Assembly (NCBI GenBank): GCA_964036045.1
Contig: OZ038382.1
Location: 81,133,918-81,197,917 of the forward strand
Direction of reading: 5' to 3'
Length of the DNA: 64,000 nt
Source: Eutreptiella sp. 'Long Island Sound 2002'
Taxonomy: Eukaryota; Euglenozoa; Euglenophyceae; Eutreptiales; Eutreptiaceae
In this document: positions 59,190 to 64,000 of the stretch, in pieces
Layout of the letters: each line of letters opens with the position of its first letter
Numbering within the stretch: position 1 is the stretch's first letter
Program-made: the position numbers and the translations under genes
Notes under the pieces: generated by a model
What the model was told of the DNA's origin: nothing
The model's database searches: none
What the model saw: only the letters and a program-made list of their open reading frames with translations

Positions 59190-60440
59190 GTGGTTTATAC
59201 CAGCATCGAAATTGCCAAAGCTGCAGGACAACTCCAAGTCCCCGCAGACCCTATCAAAGTGATAGTGGCCACGGATGAAGCCCCACTATCGAAAAGTTCT
59301 GCCACCAGGGCATATGCTTTTGTAGATGTATTGGGGGGACCAGAGGCTGCGGGCAATCCGGCCCTATGGGGGACATGGTGGGCCATTGATGGCCCGGATG
59401 CCATTGCCTATTTACAGGGAATGGATTATTGTGGGAGGTTGAATGAAGAAATACAGGGACTAGAGGGTGTCACACATGTAGTGGGGGGGTTACAAAGGAC
59501 CATGGTGGTCTGCCCTACAGCTGATGGGAAAGGGATGTAGGTTATCAATCCGGGGAGGGGGGGGAACAAGTGTTGGGTGTGCCGGGATGATAAAAGTTTC
59601 GATGTATGTCACACTGTACGAGATACACTGAGGTGGGGGGCTTGTTATAAACAAGTGCCACCGATTCGGAGGGTGGGGGATTTTACCCATGCGAGCCTAA
59701 GGATTTTAAATTGTTTTTCCAACAGGTTACATAGTGAGGTGAAAGGGTTGGGGGGAAATGGGTTAGAAGGTGCCACGGCCTGCCTAGCCAACCTACAAGA
59801 CTGCTACAAGGACGTCATGGCTGAAGTCTCTCATATCCCTGCTTCAGAAAGGCTCGGCCCCCGCAAGAAAAAAGAGGGAACCTTTGACCTAACCTCAAGC
59901 TAAATCTTTCTAACCTCGCACCCGAACATGCAAAAGGTAGTTGCTGCGGTCCGTCAGGTTGTTGGGGCCCAAATTGGTGGCGAGCCAGCGGGTGTTGTGG
60001 TGCACCGCATCTTATTGGCCTTTTACCGGCTATATGGCTTTTGGAGATCAAAGGTGTATTTGAGTGACGTAGCGCTTGCTGCAGCCAAGGGGGTTGAACA
60101 AACTTTTGCACAGGAGTGGACGAAAACTAGTTGGGTACTTGGGACATGGGTGCATTGGGCTGCCTGTCATTCAGGTGTCTTCCTAAGTCGATACCGCAGC
60201 CTATATATGTTTTCCACAATTCGTTATGAAAAGAAAAATAGTGCCTTCAAGCTTGACCTGGGGCATCTTTTCCAGGGATGGTCCATCACCCGACCCATTT
60301 ACACTAGGCGGGGTCCATTGCATCTCGTAGACAACCATGCACTCGACCTTGGGTTGCTTCTGCAGAGGGCCCAGAGGGATGGAAGTGAGATCCAATTGAA
60401 AAAGAGGAGGAAGAGGCCCAGTGCAGAGGGAGAACAATGA
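59190..60440 (+). pseudogene. Transposase-like protein, two in-frame stops
   Basis: One register stays open from 59190 to a TGA at 60438 except for a TAG at 59538 and a TAA at 59901. The first part reads PIKVIVATDEAPLSKSSATRA, with an Asp in a strand-like context. The second has NKCWVCRDDKSF, a Cys pair as in zinc ribbons, and RVGDFTHASLRILNCFSNRL. The third has WVHWAACHSGVFLSRYRSLYMFS and YEKKNSAFKLDLGHLF. That W.H...HS...SL..FS...E...K pattern resembles the last third of several eukaryotic DDE-type transposases. Family assignment is tentative. Two different stop codons argue for decay or splicing rather than recoding. Confidence 0.45.
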
Positions 60441-60470
60441 TCCCGCCCCCTCCCCACAACAATTGCAAGC

Positions 60471-60476
60471 AATAAA
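60471..60476 (+). terminator. Possible polyadenylation signal (AATAAA)
   Basis: AATAAA lies 31 bases after the TGA that ends the transposase-like frame, a usual distance for a 3' end signal. Confidence 0.35.
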
Positions 60477-60524
60477 CTGGGTGCTGGTGGCCCTTTCATT
60501 TCCATCCTTGTTGCCTGTCTTCAG

Positions 60525-60622
60525 CGCCGGTGTGTGGTGTGCACAATTTTGACCTGGACATGATCACAGCCCTCTTGCAGCAGCGCCTAGCCGATGGTGC
60601 CGGAGCTGTGGCACTGTCTTGA
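60525..60622 (+). CDS. Possible short terminal exon
   Basis: A pyrimidine tract followed by TCTTCAG at 60518-60524 looks like a splice acceptor. The open frame after it reads VHNFDLDMITALLQQRLADG, AGAVALS to a TGA at 60620. It is helical and protein-like. The AATAAA upstream conflicts with this unless it is not used. Confidence 0.2.
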
Positions 60623-60754
60623 AACACCTGTGTGTAACACACGGGGGACTGCACACGTGGGGTTGGGGGGATGGGGTTCGAACCGGAGATTTGGGGGCAT
60701 GAACCTAGGGGGCATACCTGTGGACCACCTTCGCACATGGTAGAAACATTGTTG

Positions 60755-61048
60755 TTATGCATCATTGAACTGGGCAGTGGGTCCCATGCATTGGGGCGCC
60801 ATTGAAAAAACAAAACCTGTCTTGAACGCCTGTTGATGTTGTGCCATGATCCTTCTTGTTGCCTTGCCCACCCACAGGAAGATCAGCTCAGGCACTCCTT
60901 CGCGCATCATCCTTCGCGCACAGCCCGTACGCAAGCTGTCTTCGGTGCCCCAGGATAGTGCATTGTCCATTTCGTCGTCCTCATTGTCACCCATATTGTC
61001 GTCCTCATCCCTGGTGGGTTCGAACCTGCGAACACGGAATAGAACCAC
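60755..61048 (-). CDS. Acidic ORF on the minus strand of the element
   Basis: The minus frame has an ATG at 60994 (MGDNEDDEMDNALSWGTEDS), followed by LRTGCARRMMREGVPELIFL, WVGKATRRIMAQHQQAFKTG. Residues before the ATG (RRFEPTRDEDDN) are also open. The acidic start and basic, helical body look like a real protein and run convergent to the transposase-like gene. No family is recognised. Confidence 0.3.
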   Translation of the reverse strand: MVLFRVRRFEPTRDEDDNMGDNEDDEMDNALSWGTEDSLRTGCARRMMREGVPELIFLWVGKATRRIMAQHQQAFKTGFVFSMAPQCMGPTAQFNDA

Positions 61049-61114
61049 AGGTAGGAGACCAATAGATCAAAGCACCGCACAACCAAACCAGTACGCAGGA
61101 GGTACCAAAGCCCC

Positions 61115-61255
61115 TAAGATAGCATGAAAGCCCCTACGAAAGGGGTACGAAAGGGGGGTAATCTCACCCCTTTGGTAGCAAACCAGCAGTACGAAAGGGT
61201 ATCCTTTCGTAGAGAGACAGGTACGAAGCCCCGTGCATTCGTACAAAAGTGCCTA
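61115..61255. repeat. Right subterminal repeats (TACGAAAGGG)
   Basis: CCCTACGAAAGGGGTACGAAAGG lies at 61130-61155 and CCCCTTTGGTAGC inverted at about 61168. GTACGAAAGGGTATCCTTTCGTA, a near-palindrome, is at 61190-61213, with weaker copies to 61250. The motif is the same as at 58430-58690. Confidence 0.8.
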
Positions 61256-61298
61256 TGGAACCATAGTTACAGAAAGGGCTAAAAAGCACACAAAGGCG

Positions 61299-61326
61299 GA
61301 TTTTTTAGGTAATATGACCTAAAAAT
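61299..61326. repeat. Perfect 9-bp-stem hairpin
   Basis: TTTTTAGGT and ACCTAAAAA are separated by six bases, just left of the 21-bp inverted array. Confidence 0.8.
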
Positions 61327-61344
61327 GATAAATTGAGGAAATTT

Positions 61345-62085
61345 ACATGGGCCAAGGGGTTTAAATGGTTGGCGCAAGGGTTTAAATGGTTGGCCCAAGG
61401 GTTTAAATGGTTGGCCCAGGGGCTTAAATGGTTGGCCCAGGGGTTTAGGTGGTTGGCCCAGGGGTTTAAATGGTTGGCCCAGGGGCTTAAATGGTTGGTC
61501 CAGGGGTTTACATTGTTGGCCCAGGGGTTTAAATGGCTGGTCCAGGGGTTTAAATGGTTGGCCCAGGGGCTTAAATGGTTGGCCCAGGGGTTTAAATGGT
61601 TGGCGCAAGGGTTTAAATGCTTGGCTCCGGGGTTTCAATGGTTGGCCCAGGGGCTTAAATGGTTGGCCCAGGGGTTTAATTGGTTGGCCCAAGGGTTTAA
61701 ATGGTTGGCCCAGGGGTTTCAATGGTTGGCCCAGGGCGGACCATTTAAACCCTTGGGCCAACCATTTCAACCCCCGCGCCAACCATTTCAACCCCTTGGC
61801 CGAACGATTTCAACCCCTAGGCCAACCATTTAAACCCCTGGGCCAACCATTTGAACCCTTGGGCCGACCATTTAAACCCCTGGGCCAACCATTTAAACCG
61901 CTGGACGAACCATTTAAGCCCCTGGGCCAACCATTTAAACCCCCGGGCCAACCATTTACACCGCTGCGCCAACCATTTAAACCCCTCGACCCAACCATTT
62001 AAACCCCTGGGCCGACCATTTAAACCCCTGGGCCAACCATTTAAACCCCTGGGCGAACCAGTTAAGCCCCTGGGCCACGCACACC
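61345..62085. repeat. Giant inverted repeat of a 21-bp tandem unit
   Basis: The left arm (61345-61735) is about 18 tandem copies of GGTTTAAATGGTTGGCCCA plus two bases. The right arm (61742-62085) is about 16 copies of the reverse complement. The axis lies near 61738. Single-base variants differ between copies. Reading each arm outward gives a heptapeptide repeat (KPLGQPF), and reading inward gives KWLAQGF; neither is likely a real protein. Folded, the region could form a hairpin of about 350 bp per arm. Confidence 0.95.
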
Positions 62086-62104
62086 ACAGTATTGTCCTTT
62101 GCTG

Positions 62105-62260
62105 CCTTTTTGCGCGCGTAAAAGGGTGTATTTGCGTGGTTACTATAAGTTTTGCTCGGACGCAAAAAGGGTCATTTACGCACGTAAAAGGGTGTATTTA
62201 CTTGTCACGTGAATTCCGTTGCGGACGCAAATTACGCCTTTTGCGTACGCAAAATCCATG
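62105..62260. repeat. CGTAAAAGGGTGTATTT / CGGACGCAAA repeats (probable element left end)
   Basis: GCGCGTAAAAGGGTGTATTT (about 62114) and CGCACGTAAAAGGGTGTATTT (about 62178) are direct repeats. GGACGCAAA occurs at about 62159 and 62222, and a perfect palindrome TTTTGCGTACGCAAAA lies at 62239-62254. They sit immediately upstream of the 304-codon ORF, so they may be promoter or transposase-binding sites. Confidence 0.75.
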
Positions 62261-62301
62261 TAATTGGTTCTTCACTCTTCGGGGTTTCTCTTTCATGGGA
62301 C

Positions 62302-63216
62302 ATGCCTGGCAATAAGTCCAAAGCCAAGGCCGTTGTCCAAGCCCGCGGGGACCCGCATCTGCCGCCCAAGGCCGCCCCTCTAGCCCGCACTACCCACGTG
62401 CCCACCAAGGAGGTTGTTGATCAGTATGTGAAGGTGGTCGGTGTGGAAAATGTAGCGGGAATTGGTATCCGGGTGTTGGATTGTGCACTCTCGGTGAACA
62501 AGATTAAGTGGTGGCTTGCTATCACCGACGATGTTTGCTCGGTGAGACAGCGGCTGCAATATTTGCAGCAGGAAAACGGCGAACCCTTGAGATATTTGTT
62601 GAGGGTCAACCTGCAGGCCGGTCCGGTTGCTTTGACCAAGGGAGTTTTGAGCAATATTGCTTTTGGCCTATACCACTCGTTGAGCCCTGCCCCAATGGGG
62701 ATAATCCTGCAACTTAGCGCAAAGACGTTAACGGCATTGTTTGCCATGATGCAACGTTCCCAAGGCCCCCAACGGCAATATGTGTCCGTGTACCAGGTGC
62801 CGGATGCGGATCTGGAAAAGGAGGCCGGTAAACGACGGATGTGGCCAGACCCCGTCAAGGTGAAACATTGGGAAGAGCACCTCGATACGGACACGCACAT
62901 TTTTTTCCGGGAGTCCAAATTTTCGGAATGGTCGGCCTACGGAGCGATTCAGTCCGTGGGTCGGCGCGAGACCTTGAAAGGACCGGCCATCTCTGATTTG
63001 GCGCACCCCATATTTTTTTTAACACAGGACACATTTTTTGCGCTTGGCATTGGTTGTCTGTCGCCAGACATCGCAGTGAAATACCCTGTGTCTCGGCATC
63101 CGTTGCCGGAACCACCCTCTAGAACACCCGAGGAGTATGAGGCCACAAGCTGCCGTTTGGTGGAGGACTTTCTGCCACCGGACCTGGTGGATGAATTGTG
63201 TGCGGTGCAGTTGTAG
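62302..63216 (+). CDS. Intact unrecognised ORF (304 codons)
   Basis: The ATG at 62302 gives MPGNKSKAKAVVQARGDPHL, a basic start; the frame is open further upstream but crosses the repeats. It continues VPTKEVVDQYVKVVGVENVA, GIRVLDCALSVNKIKWWLA, RQRLQYLQQENGEPLRYLLR, then MGIILQLSAKTLTALFAMM. Later come KRRMWPDPVKVKHWEEHLD, HIFFRESKFSEWSAYGAI, an FFLTQDTFFALGIGCLSPDI segment and PPDLVDELCAVQL. It has no signal peptide; one hydrophobic segment is probably a buried helix. It is the longest clean ATG frame outside repeats. Its position next to subterminal-type repeats and upstream of a transposase-like remnant suggests element origin. Confidence 0.6.
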   Translation: MPGNKSKAKAVVQARGDPHLPPKAAPLARTTHVPTKEVVDQYVKVVGVENVAGIGIRVLDCALSVNKIKWWLAITDDVCSVRQRLQYLQQENGEPLRYLLRVNLQAGPVALTKGVLSNIAFGLYHSLSPAPMGIILQLSAKTLTALFAMMQRSQGPQRQYVSVYQVPDADLEKEAGKRRMWPDPVKVKHWEEHLDTDTHIFFRESKFSEWSAYGAIQSVGRRETLKGPAISDLAHPIFFLTQDTFFALGIGCLSPDIAVKYPVSRHPLPEPPSRTPEEYEATSCRLVEDFLPPDLVDELCAVQL

Positions 63217-63226
63217 GGAGAGGAGA

Positions 63227-63856
63227 ATGGGGAAGACTTTCTCCTTCAGGGCCACAGCCAAGATGGTGGGCGCCGGCAAACCGCCCCGGGAATGGTGAAC
63301 AAGGGGCTCCCCTCGGAACTCAATTGGCGTTTGCTGCTCATTTTGGCAGATCTTTTCCCGGTACATGGATGACCTGTCCGGTCGATATCCGTGGTATATG
63401 CCACGGGGTACAACGCAGATATCCATGGCATGGGCACAAATCCTGTATAGAATGTGTTGAAAGGTGCTTTGTCCGAGATGGGGAGTGCCCACAAAGCTTG
63501 TGGGTTTGTGGTGACCCTCCGGGCCCACCTTTGGGTGAACCACATGTCGGGGATTGCGAGGAAATGGGGCACCTTGTCCGCATTCAGTGCTTTCAGGGGT
63601 GAGGGGAGGCATCAATCGTTGAAGAGTGGAATCAGGAAGAGGAGCTTCAGAGGGGAAGTAAGAAACGGGCGTCTCGCCTACGGGGGGCACGCCGAGCCAG
63701 GAGGAAGGGGTGGGCCGAGGTGCTTCGGAACGACAACTTGGACTCGGGGTTATATGCCAAGGGGTTCAACGTCTGGCAGCCCTCCTGGACCCGACAAGAG
63801 GCATATGGCAGTGCTAAGAAGTTTTGGGAAAGGGTGATGCGTAAGGGGAAGTTGTA
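63227..63856 (+). pseudogene. Transposase-like remnant, several frames
   Basis: The ATG at 63227 begins MGKTFSFRATAKMVGAGKPP and stops at a TGA. A shifted frame goes on VNKGLPSELNWRLLLILADL and then, past further stops, EMGSAHKACGFVVTLRAHLW, VNHMSGIARKWGTLSAFSAF and EGRHQSLK. The last third (63618-63856) is in a third register: VEEWNQEEELQRGSKKRASR, GWAEVLRNDNLDSGLYAKGF, FWERVMRKGKL. The H...WGTLSAFSAF..E..H..LK stretch parallels the W.H..HS...SL..FS...E...K stretch of the element at 59190-60440. It is decayed or intron-containing, and its start lies 10 bases after the 304-codon ORF. Confidence 0.4.
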
Positions 63857-64000
63857 GGGTTTCTTACATGTTTGTCTTACATTGTTAAACTTTTGTTGTG
63901 CATAATTTGGTGATTTGGTGGTGGAATACCACTTGGACACGTGTGACTGCATGATTGGAACAATGCAAAGAAAGATCCCAGCCATCGCCTCCATGTTTGC
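63857..64000. other. 3' flank, no feature seen
   Basis: AT-richer sequence after the last stop. The right end of the presumed element is not reached in this window. Confidence 0.4.

Larger units (their letters stand above)
58430..61255 (+). mobile_element. Putative DNA transposon with TACGAAAGGG subterminal repeats
   Basis: Both ends carry clusters of TACGAAAGGG in direct and inverted orientation (58430-58690 and 61115-61255). Between them lie a 138-codon ORF, a long decayed frame with transposase-like features ending in an AATAAA, and a minus-strand acidic ORF. Tandem subterminal motifs in both orientations flanking a transposase-like gene are typical of cut-and-paste elements, where they bind the transposase. 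The exact termini and target duplication could not be fixed. Confidence 0.5.

Noticed and set aside
60660-61040. GTTCGAAC words resembling tRNA T-loops at about 60676 and 61018
   Set aside because: The flanking bases do not form a five-pair T stem, and no D-arm, anticodon arm or acceptor stem can be drawn.
61279-62002. Heptapeptide-repeat proteins (KPLGQPF / KWLAQGF)
   Set aside because: They are encoded by a 21-bp tandem inverted array in both directions, without start context; the repeat explains them.
63019-63690. 223-codon minus ORF opposite the 304-codon ORF and transposase-like remnant
   Set aside because: It lies opposite better plus-strand frames, has no ATG-supported domain, and is Pro/His-rich as expected of an antisense shadow.

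Overview
The window is eukaryotic nuclear DNA. It is dominated by satellite arrays and decayed transposable elements, with no operons, no ribosome-binding-site-led genes and no tRNA or rRNA. LINE-type endonuclease and reverse transcriptase remnants, a possible polyadenylation signal and splice-acceptor-like tracts all point to a eukaryote. A protist or alga is my guess, but the sequence does not settle the lineage. Few reading frames look intact, many lack an ATG, and function could be assigned only to retrotransposon and transposase remnants.

Layout. (1) 1-14929 is one unbroken satellite of a 41-bp dimer (20-bp plus 21-bp monomers), about 360 copies. (2) 14930-15450 is a 39-bp minisatellite, about 13 copies, whose unit contains a segment resembling the 41-bp satellite monomer. 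(3) 15741-24290 is GC-rich debris of at least two LINE-type retrotransposons. Both show endonuclease on +, the C-terminal end of the reverse transcriptase on -, then the zinc-knuckle C-terminus on +. (4) 24400-29180 has lower GC, with scattered short ORFs, a further reverse transcriptase fragment (minus strand, 27494-28400), a 60-bp repeat, and the first of several paired palindromes spaced about 70 bp apart. (5) 29182-34745 is a tandem duplication of a 2.78-kb unit holding unrecognised ORFs; one ORF survives in copy 1 and another in copy 2. (6) 34837-36205 has small unrecognised ORFs. (7) 36475-55083 is a large satellite of about 158-bp monomers. A 473-bp trimeric higher-order repeat of about 22 copies (44002-54300) is flanked by diverged and partly inverted monomers and interrupted by a 1.46-kb insertion (38691-40146). 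This organisation resembles centromeric or pericentromeric satellites. (8) 55084-58400 has diverged 230-bp repeats and a broken coiled-coil ORF. (9) 58430-61255 looks like a DNA transposon bounded by tandem and inverted TACGAAAGGG repeats and carrying a decayed transposase-like gene. (10) 61345-62085 is a very large inverted repeat of a 21-bp tandem unit. (11) 62105-64000 is the left part of another probable transposon, with CGTAAAAGGG repeats, a 304-codon ORF and a second transposase-like remnant.

The parts do not form a pathway. The common thread is repeat-driven genome structure: three satellite families, at least three LINE remnants, two or three element types with subterminal AAAGGG-core repeats, and small palindromic elements. 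Several reading frames run on in frame across single stop codons; in the one case testable by comparing duplicate copies, both extra stops replace TGG.
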